A stretch of 22,500 nucleotides of DNA from positions 1-22,500 of the forward strand of contig JAHBMJ010000785.1 of NCBI GenBank assembly GCA_018398765.1, written 5' to 3'. Shown piece by piece: positions 1 to 10,470 of this stretch (its first letter is position 1; every line of letters begins with the position of its first letter). This DNA is from Chromera velia. Its lineage: Eukaryota > Sar > Chromeraceae. The notes under the pieces are model-generated. The model was not told the DNA's origin, searched no databases, and saw only the letters and a program-made list of their open reading frames with translations. The position numbers were made by a program, and so were the translations under genes.

Positions 1-1
1 A

Positions 2-23
2 CCCCCCCCCCCCCCCCCCCCCC
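2..23. repeat. Poly-C tract (22 nt)
   Basis: An uninterrupted run of 22 C opens the window, about 125 bp beyond the THOC5 stop codon. On the THOC5-sense strand it is poly-G. Several shorter runs of seven to ten C follow within the next 400 bp. The exact length is likely to be unreliable in assembly. Confidence 0.9.
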
Positions 24-146
24 TCTTTGAAACACACAGCAACCGCCATTCTGCTTCATGCTCAGTCACATACACACAGCCTCTCTGCCCCCCCCCAAAG
101 TTTCCTCTCCCCCCCTCCGGACCCCTGGATGATCCTTTCAATGCTC

Positions 147-2997
147 TCATGCCCCCCCCCCGTCTATCCTATGAGAGCGGATGGGAACAAAAGAACCCCG
201 AAAGGCCCCCCCGGACCTCTGCGTCACTGGCCTGGATTGGTCTGCAAGTTGGGCCTCGGGAGGGAAAGTGAACGAGGAGGCACCGTGAGAAGCGCCCCCT
301 GCTCCTGCGGACTCCGCGCCAACGTTCACAGGCGCCCCCCCATTTGCTGCAGCCACAGCTGCCATTCTTCCTGCACCCATACAAAATTGCGACTCCCCTG
401 CAATGAATACATCGATACGCAGGAGCACTGCGCGCATCTGAAGTGCAAGTATGACAGGGAGGTGTGAGGGACTGTAGGTGGTGGGAACGGTTACGTTGAC
501 AAAGTCCTCTGCATCTCGCATGGTGGGGTCAAAGCGGAGGGTAAAGGGGGCGGGAGAGGAGTCAGACTTCAACAAACCCTGCAGACGCTCTGCACACTCT
601 GTTGCGTGCATGTCAGAGGAGGACAAAAATTCAAGTCCCTTCTCCTCGAACTCCCGCTTGACTTGCTCTTTGAGGGAGTTTCTAGTCAGTTGTGCTGTGA
701 TGGCTTTCAACGGGTCTTCCCCCCCCGAGTCTTTGTTTTTTCCGCTGGGTGGCTGTCGGGAAATGAACAGTCGCCACTGGGGCGGGTCAAGCACACCGGG
801 GGCTGGAACTCTGACGAGTGCAATCACGTTGTGTGTACACTCAGGCGTCTCGTGTTTGATTTTGGCACGCCACAGAGGCCCGGGGGGTCCCTCTGAGAGG
901 CCGACAGCGTCCACGCACCCCTCCTCTGTTTGGGCATCGGGGGCGGTCACCCGTTCCCAGCTGAGGAACTGAGACTTGGTGGGATCAGTCTTCCAGAAAT
1001 CGGGTCTCTCCCCCCCCGGGAAAACCTCTAGAATGTTGGTCGAGACGGAAGGGGAAGTTTGGGAAGGGAAAAGCTGACGAGTTTTGTCTAAACTCCAACC
1101 AGTCCAAAGACAAACGGACAAGCGGCTGCGAATCTCGCTTATCACGCTGCCTGCTGTAACACTCCTTTCACCCCCTTCCACCCCCTCCCCCGATACAGAG
1201 TGCTCTTTCTCTGCAATCCCTGCCAATTCCTGAGCCCACCAGAATGGGCGTGCACCACTCTCTTTGGCCGTCTCCATCAATGAGATCTGAGTATTTCGAT
1301 TTGGGCACATTGCGGCCAGAGCACAGAGCACCTTCTCACCGTCATCCCCCTTCTGCCCCCCCAGGCCCTCAAGGCAGAAGGGTGTCTGCCCGTCTGTAGA
1401 CGGAACAGACGTCACTGAGGCCGACACAAACACGGCCCCGAACGCGGGAGCATACATGAAGACAAGCTTGACCACAGGAATGGCCCCGCCGTCTCCGGGG
1501 GCAGACCCCCCAATGACCACAGGAAGGGGGGGGGCTGGTTCGTCCTGCAGCAGTCTCACCGTGACGCTCACCTTCTTCCCGAAGAACATCGAGGAAGAGG
1601 AAGTGGAGGCGGTGCAAGCAGACAGTCCTGCACCATTCCCCGCATGCATGTGCGGGAGAGATACACAGAAGGAAGGACAAGGTGGAGAAATTACTCCAAC
1701 AAGAATTCATTCGAGCGCAAAAGCGACACGCAAACGAACGCAGGCATACAGGAAAGAACTAAGGAAGAGAGATAGATACTTCCGGGAGCGCTGGAGCAGG
1801 CATGCACGGGAACAAAACGACAAGAAACGCAGGCGCGGTGGGAACGATTCCGCGTAAGAAAAGAATGAATTGAGAGCAAGTAGTTCAAACAAAAATTTGA
1901 AAGAGAGGACAACGGAGAGCTTTCGACAAAGTAATTCTCGCGAGAGGGAAAAATTGGGGGGCTGCTAGTGAAAAGAAGAAAAGACAAAACAAAAATCTGC
2001 ACAAACCTCCTCCGCTAGTTCCTTCCACACGTGCCCTCTTTGCAGACCTCCCTGTGCTTGTTGCCGTCTCCAGTTTGAGTCTCTCTCTGTCTCCCGCGTT
2101 CAGACTTCCCTCAACGAAGACACTCAGAGGAGAGGAGAGACGGCCTGCTGCAGGGGCAGCCGCAGAGGCTGCAGCCGCACCCCCCCCCGCTGCTGTACCT
2201 GTTTGTGACATGGCTTGTTCGAAGCTCTGAAACCTGAAATAAAGGGTTTGGAGAACGGAAGGCAGTTCCTGAACTTCCGCTGGGGCTTTGGCGAGATTTG
2301 CTAGGGGGGTGTCGGGTGGCTTGGCCTGGGTTTTGATTTGACTGTTCAAGTGTCTCATTCCGTTGAGGAATTCTGCCATGTAATTTGATACTTTTTTCAG
2401 TATGAGTTCCTGAGCCTCTTTGTCAGCCTTGGCATCAGTGAGTTGAGACTCCTTCTGCTTATACTCTGTTTCAAGTCGGTCTCTCTCCTCTCTCTCCGCT
2501 TTCAATTTCTCTACAGTCGCATCCCCGTCTCCAACTAACATGTTTACGTCTCCGTCCTCTCCCTCCACCCCACGTCTCTCCCTCCATTCCTTCATCTCTT
2601 CCTCAGTCATCAAATCTTTCTTGATGGCCAAGAAGGCCTGTGGCTTGAAGGACCGATGCGTGTCTGCAACCTCCCGGAGGAAGAGTTCTTTGTACTTCAC
2701 AAGTCGCTCCTCTACCACGGCGGCGGAAAGGTTGGGAGTCTGCCGGTTTCTGTCTTCCTCATCCAAGGCCTTTGCCGCTTTGGCCTGGATCATTTTCAGT
2801 TTTGTGACGATACGGAGGAGAAGGCGTTCTTTCGAATCCACCCCACCCATCGTCTCTGACCCAGCCTCCTGAAATTCTCGGGCAAGGGTCTTGATGGTTT
2901 TCAGACACTCTTTGGCATCGTTGATGAGTCTGTCCATAGGGACAGGTGCTGCAGCAGTAGCAGCTGCAGCACCCAGAGCTCCCCCTTTGCTGGCCAT
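147..2997 (-). CDS. THOC5: THOC5-like THO/TREX complex subunit, two exons
   Basis: THOC5 belongs to the nuclear THO/TREX complex, which packages nascent mRNA for export. Exon 1 is 2007-2997 and exon 2 is 147-1627. The 379-nt intron (1628-2006) joins a phase-1 donor (GTTTGT) to a CAG acceptor, giving 823 residues against about 680 in the human protein. Residues 1-240 are charged and helical or coiled-coil (INDAKECLKTIKTLAREF, a stretch ending KKVSNYMAEFLNGM). Family-like blocks follow: a Leu-rich LPSVLQTLYFRFQSFEQ, then LSVFVEGS near residue 300 (compare LSVxxEGS in animal THOC5), and PFWWAQELAGI near 458 (compare PYLWVQKLGGL). The C-terminus is Arg-rich, FRGSFVPIRSHRI, before TGA at 147-149. 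The start ATG at 2997 opens MASKGG; in-frame sequence continues 10 codons upstream, so a start at 3027 is possible. The CDS carries several runs of C/G that are prone to sequencing error. Family assignment is from motif recall, not a search. Confidence 0.82.
1628..2006 (-). other. THOC5 intron
   Basis: This GT-AG intron separates the coiled-coil exon from the C-terminal exon. The donor is GGAG|GTTTGT at 2006 and the acceptor is GTGCAG|GA at 1628. Joining restores a Gly codon (G+GA) and keeps one frame across both exons. In the unspliced frame the upstream exon runs into a Phe/Leu-rich, non-conserved tail and stops at 1885. Confidence 0.75.
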
Positions 2998-3826
2998 GTG
3001 AAAAATTGAAACTTTATTGCGTTTCAAACTCTGGGCCGCCTTTCAGAAAGGGGGGATTAATCTGAAAACGAAAAATGGCTACCTCAGATGCGAAAGAGTG
3101 CCTCAGAAATCAACCAGAAACAAACACGGCAAGAACAGAGGAGGACTAAGAAGGCAGGTGATGAGGGCTAGAAATTCGGTTGATGACAGGCAAAAAACAT
3201 CCTCCTATAGGAGGCTGTGTCAGAGTAAAAATTCCCCTTCGAGAGAGAGAGCCGGGGAATGGAAGGGTGCATGGAGACGGCAGATTCAAGCAGCCTCATA
3301 AATGCCTCATAATGCCTCATGCATAGCAGCCTCGCAGTTATAAGATCGAACTAAAGTGCGGCGGCGCGCAAAGAAAGGGCCCAATGGCCGGCCCCTGCTT
3401 GCTTATATATACACGACGTATTACACGTGCGCGCCGCCGCGAACGCATGCACGTCTGTCTGCATAACATGCATGCACGCAGGCGGAAGCTATAGCTCGAA
3501 ATAATATTGACAGAATCTGACTGTCACATTCAGAAAGTTTTGCAGATCTCGATCCGTGAATGCTTACTTATTCCTGATCATCTGCGCAGGAACTGTGAAG
3601 GAGGAGATTCTCTGCGCATTCGTATATTGCCCCTCTGCTCCTCCCCGTGCAAGTCCCCGGCTAGAGAGTCGAGAAGAGTCACAGGGACGCGGTCGCCTTT
3701 CAGCACGGCCAGGCCCACGATCTTGGATCTGATTTCGGAAGCCAACGGAAATAGATGCTGTGAGGGCTCGCAGACAAAGTACGTCCGAGGGGGACCGCAG
3801 AAGAAAGCACATAAGCGTAAATCGAC
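2998..3826. promoter_or_regulatory. Head-to-head intergenic region, putative bidirectional promoter
   Basis: About 830 bp separate the divergent start codons of the THOC5-like gene (2997, minus) and the RRM-like gene (3827, plus). Near the middle are a CCAAT box (3381-3385) inside a GC-rich near-palindrome, TATATATA (3404-3411) and CACGTG (3424-3429). These are followed by GC-rich sequence and alternating TGCATGCA words. Short direct repeats of the word ATGCCTC lie at 3293-3325. Open frames here (for example 3507-3878) lack coding character. The promoter role is inferred from position and motifs only. Confidence 0.45.
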
Positions 3827-3926
3827 ATGGGGAAGGGTGCAGGTGCGAGAAAACGTCGCAATGGGGCAGGCCGTGTGAAGGCTTTCGGTCTTCCAGGCTT
3901 CACTGTCCGGCTAGAGGTTCCTGAAG
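3827..3926 (+). other. Exon 1 of the RRM-like gene
   Basis: The ATG at 3827 encodes a basic leader (MGKGAGARKRRNG) followed by GFTVRLEVPE. The donor GAAG|GTGAGC at 3927 is strong and phase 1. A TAA three codons upstream in the same frame excludes any upstream start. Confidence 0.65.
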
Positions 3927-5084
3927 GTGAGCAGGCTATATTTGGGGTGTGTGTGTGTGCATTCGGACATACATTTGAATCACCCGGGGCCTCCTGACAC
4001 ACGAAGGTCTTCGCGTCAGTACACGTCCATCTGTGTGACTGACCTTTCTGCACTTTCATAGAACTCACAGAAGCGCAACCGTTAAGGGGAATCAAGTAAA
4101 GTTCGAAGCAGAAGGCATTTGAGGACAAATCTCGTCGAACTTTGGAGCCGACAGCCGGGTGAATCAATATGATGGGCATCCTTGACACCCGCGTGCATCT
4201 CCAGCATGAATGCATGCATCCACCCCTCCATGCATCCATGCAGTGCAGTGCAGAGAGAATGCCAGAAGTTGGCTTCAGAGTTGCCAATGTGTGGAGATGC
4301 ACGAAGATTTGTACGCACATCTGCATGAATGCTGAATGAGTGAATGGATGAATGAATGAATGAATGAATAAGTGGCATAAAAAAAATGCATGCAGACAAC
4401 GAGGACGTGAAGGAAAGCCTCAAAGCAGGGAGGAAGGCAATTGTCCGGCACCTGACCTCCATGGGATTCAACCCCGTGCACGTGAACCTTCTGGCAGCCG
4501 AGCGAACCTTAGTGCTCTTCTACAAGCACTCCGAGATCGAGGGGGCCGCCCGGACTCTCCAACAGGACCCCCCCGCCCAGTTGGGATTTCCCCTCTCAGT
4601 GCGCTTAGGTGAGTGAGTGAGTGGATCCGCAAGGAAATGTTTACCTTACCGATACATGTTGAGGACAAAAATTGATTCTACGTAAAATGCTGTTGTGGAA
4701 GTGGAAAAAGCAGTCTTCTCTTTGAAAAATGTACCTTTGTACAATTCTTGTTGGCTGAGCGGCATCTGGCCGGTTTGCAGAGTGACTTGAATGCGAAAGA
4801 TGGGGGGATGCGTGACAGACTCATATTAGAGCAGTGCGAGAAGACTCTCGACGGGGTCATCAGGATACATTCACACTAGCGATTGTGCAGGGTCCGTGTG
4901 AGAGTGCAACGAGCTGGGGGTACTTTCAGTTTCTTCCCCTAGACGGAGGGATGACTGCTAGACTTGACGTCTGCACGGTTGCTTGCTCACATATTCAGAA
5001 GAAGAAGCAGTCAGAAGAAGCAGCAACCACTGATGGGTTGAAATCACTCTGTCTATGTACTACATACGCCTCTCTCTCTCCCTT

Positions 5085-5149
<65 letters not shown>

Positions 5150-8100
5150 ACTGGGCCCAGCGAGAAGAGGCAAGAGATGCCGACGAGATTGTTGTCTCTA
5201 CAGAGGGGCGGGAGGAAGGGGGGGACTGGTGGAAGGTAGACAGAGACAGCGACGGAGAAAGAGACAGAGAACGAGGGGACACCCGTGAAGGAGGCGACAC
5301 AGACGAGCAGCAGACCCTCTTTCAAAAATCCCCTTTATGGAAGGCTGAGGGCAGCATTCAGACAGAACGAGGTCGAAGTTCCACAAGTGCACCAGAAACA
5401 GTCGAAGCGCAGGAAATGGAAGCGGCTGAAGCAGCCGAGGAGACGGGTGGAGGGTCGAGCCACTTCCCCCGTCCCCTCGCACAGCGGTACTTGACCGAGG
5501 AGGAATGGGGAGACGTTGCCAGGGGGGACACGAAGGGTCCTCCTCCAGGTTTCTTCACAGGTCTCGGACTGAGTGGGCTTTTGAGTCTGTCTGCAGACGA
5601 GTCGAGTGGGTTTGTTGGGGGTGGAATTGCAAATTCAATTCCAGACGGAGGAGATGGAAGTCCGACAGACAGAGAAAGCAGAAGCGGAAGTCTCGCCACA
5701 CCAGAGGAGACAGGAGGAGGGGAAAACATCGATGTGGCGGAGGTTCCCAACAGTGTCAGACCTCTGCGATCAATCCTGCAGCAGCCGTCAGCGGTGAGTT
5801 AGTGCTCTCTCTCAGTCTGTGAAGTCGTGTGTGTGTGGGCGGGGGGGGGGTTCTGTCAGGGAGAAGAAGAATCATGTATTTTATCTGTCTCTGTTCTTTG
5901 GATGTTATCGATTTCTCAGCTGTGTGTGTGCAAGGGGGCGCTTTCCGTTTCCAATCTGGTTTTTCTGTCTGTGTCCGTTTGCATTTGCATATCATGACAA
6001 GGTCGAATTCGAATTTGACGCTCCGCTCTGACCCTGAGACCCAAAATGATTATGCAAATTCTCTACATGAAAAGCGACAGCGATCCCCACGCAAGCAGCA
6101 CTGAAGTCTCCTCTTTTGATGTGGTTCTGGAACCTTCGTAAGTCTGCTTCAATCCATAACAGCTAGGTCACGTGGAAGGAAATAAGAGGCCACGGCTTGT
6201 GATTGCATGAACAGTGATGAGAAGCGTCAGTTGAATTAATTTTCCCTTTCTTCTTTGCAATATGCCTCGGAGGGCAGGACTCTGGGACGTCGCATCTGAT
6301 GAGCGATGGGGCCTCGGTGCTTTCGCTTTCCCTTTCTCTGGGTATGAACTTGAACCTCTCTCTGGGTCTCTCCCAGACGGGGCCGGGAACTTCTGCTCAT
6401 TCAGTTCAGGGGGGGGGCAATGGGGGTGGCTCCACAGACAGCGCCACCCCACCCCCCTTTCCCCTCTGGCCTAGTCTCCTTGCCCCCCCCCTGCTCCCCT
6501 ACACAGGGACACTGGCGTCGCAACAAGACGGTCTCAGGAGAGCCACGGGAGAATCGAATGGCCCCGAAACGCAGTCTTTCGAACTTCTGCCTCCTCCACT
6601 AGACTGTGGTGCAAGGGCCCCTCCACCTACCCCTCTGCCCCTCCTCCCACGCCAATCGCATGTGCCTTCGATGGGAGACGACCTGAGAGTTGCGTGTGAA
6701 GCTGCAGTGGCATCGTCAGGACTGAAGCCCCCCTCTCAGTCTTCAAACCCGCCCCTTCGATCTTCTGAAGGAAGGTCGGTGGATGATGTCAGAGAGGAGC
6801 ACGCCAGGGCCACGCACGACTCCATAGATCATCTGGAGAATGCCGCCGGGGAAGTTGAGGGAAAAGCAAAGTGGAATGTTCGGGGGGATGGTGCCGCCGG
6901 GGCCCCACAAAGGTCTCCCCAGGGAAGCTGGTCCTGGGAGGGCCCCGGCATGGCCTCTTTAGTCCCGGCCCCCTCCTCCTTCTGGGCCCCTGTGCCCCCC
7001 CCCTCCTCAATGGGAGGCAACCCAGATTTGCTGAGACAAACAGGAATTCAAATGGGTGTCGGAGAGGACTTGCAGAGAGAGGGGGGACCGCCATCCCTCT
7101 CTATTCCCCGCACGAGTGCCGTCAATGTAGAAGAGCGGCTTCAATCTGAGCAGGGGGCAGAAGTGGGATCAGGGAATCGAAAAACAAGGTCAAGTGGGAG
7201 AAGACAGTGGAAGCGCAAGGAAAATCCCCATTTTGAAAGAAGAAAGAGAGAGGGAGGAACGGAAGAGCCATTTACTAGGGAGGATTCCCCTTTGGCTTCT
7301 CGCATTACTGGATCGGAATCAAGGCAGAGGAAAGAAAAAGAAAAGGAAAAAGGATGGAATGGAAGGCAGTGGGTCCCTTCCACCCGGCCGAACGGTGGGG
7401 GGAAAGATCTGTTCTCACCAGGCAAATGGGGAAAGCCCCAGGGGGACAGACAGCGATGGGGAAAGCGACAGGGGCCTCGGAAGTTTTCAGACGAAAAATT
7501 AACGCACGCAGGAGCTGTGTCCACATCAGGATCCACTCAGACAGGTCTGAATGATGACGAGTATCTGTCTATCTATCTGTCTATCCACTCGGTTTATATT
7601 CGCTTTCTTTCCCCTCCGGTTCGGTTTTTTTTTCATTCGAGATGTCTCCATGAAAGTGTTTTGCCTGTCGCTTTCAGTCTTTTTCTGTCCGCGGCTCTCG
7701 GAGTGCTTCTCGGGCAGCCCCTGTGATCGTCTTTGAACCCGATATTTCTGCCCGCCGTTCTTTTGTCAGGGTCCTTTCGTTCCGTTTCGTTTCGTCTGGT
7801 TCAGACGATTCGCGTACCTTCAAGCTGAACCTTCCCTCTTTTACACTATGGGCATGCTGAAAACATCTGAAGGTCCAGTTCTCTTGTATCGTCTACAATG
7901 CCTCTTCTGCTTCGTGCATGCCGACTTAAATTCTCCCAATCAATTTCGGAATTGGCGCACACAACTGCTGTTGCATGAGTTAAACATGCAGCCTCAATTT
8001 TAATCTCTCTTTTGACGGCAAGCTTGTTGCTGGTCAATTTCTCGCAACCCTCCTCTCCTCTCCTCTCAGTGTGGCCTGCTTACAACAGTCTCATGCAGTC

Positions 8101-8447
8101 GGCAGGACCTGTGGGACTCTGGAAGGTTGCTGCAGCGAGTATTTGTTCGGCGGTCTCTTTCTCTTTCTCTTTCTCTTTCTCTGCGTGCATGCGTCCGTGT
8201 GCGTGCATTCAATTGTTTGCTCTGACACTCGATCTCTTCCTCTCTCTCCCTCTTCCTCTCTGATCGATCGATGCGCATCAATGCAGGGTCCCCTTCCGCT
8301 GCCCGCTTCGGTTCTCCTACATCGGGCCCCGGAAGTCCCTTGTTCTCCTTCTGCATGTCGGGGTCGGGGTCCGGCCTCGCCATTCCGCCCCCCCAGTCCC
8401 AGCAGCACAACAAGGCCGGCAGCGGGGGGGGCAGGGGGGCCCAATAG
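3827..8447 (+). CDS. Unknown protein with RRM-like N-terminus and low-complexity body, six exons
   Basis: I do not recognise the family. Exons are 3827-3926, 4396-4608, 5150-5793, 6278-7544, 8070-8138 and 8287-8447. All junctions are in phase (1,1,0,1,1) and give 817 residues ending at TAG 8445-8447. An in-frame TAA at 3818-3820 fixes the start at 3827. Residues 20-110 read like a divergent RRM: a strand (FTVRLEVPE), a helix (KAIVRHLTSMGF), a strand (RTLVLFYKH), a helix (IEGAARTLQQ) and a last strand SVRLDWAQ resembling the LxVxWA end of RRMs. RNP aromatic residues are weak. Residues 110-320 are acidic. Residues 320-600 are Pro/Ser/Gly-rich. About 600-740 is Arg/Lys-rich (RRQWKRKENPHFERRKREGG). 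The last two exons are Ser/Gly/Gln-rich. The weakest junctions are the 7545 donor (GTCTGA) and the choice of frame in the last two exons. An RNA-binding role is inference. Confidence 0.6.
4349..4369. repeat. (ATGA)n microsatellite
   Basis: About five copies of a tetranucleotide lie in intron 1 of the RRM-like gene, 26 bp before the exon 2 acceptor. No coding role is seen. Confidence 0.85.
4396..4608 (+). other. Exon 2 of the RRM-like gene
   Basis: It starts after TGCAG at 4395 and completes GAC (G+AC). It encodes the helical and strand core of the RRM-like domain. The 3' end has tandem overlapping donors: GTGAGT occurs at 4609, 4613 and 4617 because GTGA is repeated. Use of 4609 (phase 1) joins directly to 5150. 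Use of 4613 (phase 2) would need an extra exon. Confidence 0.65.
5087..5146. repeat. (CT)n(GT)n microsatellite abutting a splice acceptor
   Basis: A CT-rich tract (about 5087-5119, with one short interruption upstream) changes to a GT tract (5120-5146) and is followed at once by CAG and exon 3 of the RRM-like gene. The pyrimidine-rich part is therefore in the position of the polypyrimidine tract. Confidence 0.9.
5150..5793 (+). other. Exon 3 of the RRM-like gene, acidic
   Basis: It starts immediately after a CT/GT microsatellite ending in CAG and finishes at a consensus donor GCG|GTGAGT. It encodes an acidic, Glu/Asp/Arg-rich segment with a more ordered-looking block (RYLTEEEWGDVARG, then GPPPGFFTGLGLSGLL). 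The frame is open throughout, entering in phase 1 and leaving in phase 0. Confidence 0.7.
6278..7544 (+). other. Exon 4 of the RRM-like gene, Pro/Ser-rich then basic
   Basis: The acceptor GGGCAG|GAC (phase 0) opens a 1,267-nt exon. The first two thirds are rich in Pro, Ser and Gly. The last third is Arg/Lys-rich with repeated Trp (KRKENPHFERR, KGWNGRQW, GKWGKPQGDRQRWGK). The chosen end ACAG|GTCTGA at 7545 is phase 1. A rival donor GACGA|GTATCT at 7551 is phase 2 and leads to a less natural frame downstream. Confidence 0.6.
8070..8447 (+). other. Last two exons of the RRM-like gene
   Basis: Exon 5 (8070-8138) follows a CTCTCCTCTCAG acceptor and encodes WPAYNSLMQSAGPVGLWKVAAA. Exon 6 (8287-8447) follows ATGCAG and encodes a Ser/Gly/Pro/Gln-rich tail (GSPTSGPGSPLFSF, QSQQHNKAGSGGG) ending in TAG. 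A second frame is also open across both exons and reaches a GTCAGT donor near 8487, but its product is a compositionally odd Arg/His/Pro mix. Confidence 0.5.
8154..8182. repeat. (TCTCTT)n microsatellite
   Basis: A hexanucleotide pyrimidine repeat lies in the last intron of the RRM-like gene, 15 bp after the donor of the preceding exon. It is low-complexity and not coding in the chosen model. Confidence 0.85.
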
Positions 8448-9600
8448 AAGAGAGAGGACACACGCCGAGAGGCGCAACAAAGAAAGGTCAGTGTCTTGAA
8501 CTTGTGTCAGTCAGACATCTGCAACATGAACGAGCACCTTTTCTCAACAAGGAGAAAGTGAGCAAGACCACCTTTCTGATGCATGTCTGTGATCCGCAAC
8601 TGTCCGTCCCATTGCGAATCTCTCCCATGCTACATACGCACCTGGCTCCTTGCCCACCTGCAGATCATCTGACGCATTGCTGCCTGCCTGGCTTCCTGCA
8701 GGGTGGATCGATCAAACCGGAGTGGACTTACTTACTACAAGGGCATCACAGAGGTATCCAAATATAAAAGAATTGGATCGACCAACAGAGACAAGAAACT
8801 AGACAAGAAACAAAAATCCCCCAACTGTTAGAGTGAAGAGAGACACAGAAAAGGAGGTTTGCCTTTGTAATCTTACGTCATCGATCGATTCTTTTACTTT
8901 CTTTCGCTTCCAATACCGTTGAGATTCACTTTTCTGACTTAGCACTGTTTAGGGACATCTCGATTTGCTTTTGTGTAGATTAATTTGAATCGATCACTAC
9001 TAAAATAACTATAAGTCTATAACAGTGAGTAATGATCCTTAGGCAATGGTATATATAAACTTTCTAGCAATTATAATTAAACTTTATTGCGGGTTTCATT
9101 GCAAAGTGAATTAAATCAAACCAGTGTTGTTATACATTGCTATAATATTGATTGCTATAGATTGATATAATACTGCTTGTTATATCTAGATTGTTATACA
9201 TTGTTACGTGCTATACTCCAGAGTATGATTTCTAGTGATTTCTAGTGTGATTCAAGTTTATAAGTGTGAGTAAGTGTTCCCCAAAGTTGCTATGGGGCAA
9301 TCACCATCCGATACTAGTAATGCGATAGATCGGATTAGATCCTAGAATACACTGGCATCTAATATTACCAAGACGATGATGGTTACTACCAATAGCACCT
9401 TATCAATCTGACTTTACAGCTAGCTTTGCAACTAGCTTTGCAATACTTTGTAATATCTTTTTTTCGCTGTTAAATTCCCTTTTTTCCCTTTATCGACGAC
9501 GTTTGCACTTTGACGTGACATCATGACTGAGACGCACTTAATTTCAGTTCTATAGTTTCAGTTCTTTCACGGATTATACATAAAGAACGCAGAGCGTTTT
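8448..9600. other. Gene-poor stretch with an AT-rich island
   Basis: After the RRM-like stop codon I see no convincing gene. From about 8750 to 9600 the base composition becomes clearly AT-rich and almost free of the microsatellites and C-runs seen elsewhere. Words such as TTGCTATA, TTGTTATA and TATATAA recur. It could be a decayed transposable element, a replication or matrix-attachment region, or ordinary spacer. The sequence alone does not decide. Confidence 0.5.
9420..9443. repeat. 12-bp tandem duplication
   Basis: The word CTAGCTTTGCAA occurs twice head-to-tail inside the AT-rich island. The copies are exact. Confidence 0.85.
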
Positions 9601-9606
9601 ATAGGC

Positions 9607-9735
9607 ATGGACTTCAAGTTTGTCAACGACCTGATTGAAAGATGCCCTTTTGGTGTGGCAGCTACACCCACTCGAGGAAAAGGCTATAGCGAAAGGGAAC
9701 GAATGATTTACAAGCATCGTACCGGCCTTTTCTAG
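9607..9735 (+). other. Isolated 42-codon ORF, possible gene relic
   Basis: ATG at 9607 opens 42 codons to TAG at 9733. The translation is of ordinary, non-repetitive composition (MDFKFVNDLIERCPFGVAAT, then a basic half with RGKGYSERERMIYKHR), unlike the low-complexity shadow frames around it. It sits at the edge of the AT-rich island. I recognise no family. It may be a fragment of a transposon or a small protein, or chance. There is no obvious splice partner. Confidence 0.25.
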
Positions 9736-9756
9736 GACATCCCATCCCCGGCATGC

Positions 9757-10470
9757 TCAGGACACTGAAGGATGCCATGCAGGCTTCACGGATCGAGCCG
9801 TCTGTCCAAACGCTTTCGCATGCGCATTGCGTGAGAGAGGGACTCGATCACACTCCGTGCCCTTCACCTTTCCATGGGAAGCTCTGCTCTTCTTTTCGTT
9901 TTTTTTGCATTCCCATCTAGCCGCCATTGGCTCTTTTCGCCCGACAGCTTTTTTTGAGCACATCGACTGACTTCATGCGGATGCGCATGGAAGATTGGAC
10001 ACACACGCACACATGCGAAAAGACACAAGCACACCGACGCACACAGCAAAAACAAACAAGCACGCAAGAATTGATCATGAGAAGCCGTCCGTCCAAAGCA
10101 AAGGCAAGGTATGACTGCAGGAAGGAACGGACGAAATACTCCATCAATAAGACAGCAAAACGCATCGGGGCAAGGAATCAAAGAACATTTCCTCACTTCA
10201 TTTCTCGGAACCCAACTGAGAGAGACTGCCCCAGCTGCCCCCCCTTCCTCTTCTTCTCCAGGGCCCAGAGAAGAACCGGCGGGCCCCCACGCCATGCGAT
10301 ACCATACGCGGACGTGCAATCTTGCTTAAATAGGCTGGAGACCACTGAAAACTAGGAAGGAGAGCCAGGGAAACCCCTGCAGTTTCTGTGCCTGGTCCTT
10401 CCATCGCTTTCTTCAGGTCTCAGTCAGTCAGTCAGTTCGTCAGTCAGTGTGTGTGCGTGTACTTGTTGAG
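9757..10470. other. Intergenic stretch without a supported gene
   Basis: Open frames on both strands overlap here, but none has consistent codon character or recognisable domains. A minus-strand piece near 10340 (WSPAYLSKIARPRM, after a TTTTCAG) could be an exon of the neighbouring FHA-BRCT gene, but it does not join in phase with exon 16. A (GTCA)n run at 10417-10447 borders the inverted repeat. Confidence 0.4.

Noticed and set aside
4714-4879. Open stretch with protein-like translation (FEKCTFVQFLLAERHLAGLQ) that could be an extra exon of the RRM-like gene.
   Set aside because: It needs the less favoured 4613 donor and a weak acceptor without a pyrimidine tract, runs to TAG at 4877, and has no good donor to 5150. 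Direct joining of 4608 to 5150 is in phase.
6000-6140. Possible exon before a GTAAGT donor near 6138 (QILYMKSDSDPHASS).
   Set aside because: The phase-2 donor does not fit the phase-0 acceptor at 6278, whereas 5793 to 6278 fits exactly.
3009-9090. Shared word AAACTTTATTGCG at about 3010 and 9080.
   Set aside because: Flanks do not match beyond the word. Probably chance or a weak common A/T-rich element, so not reported as a repeat.
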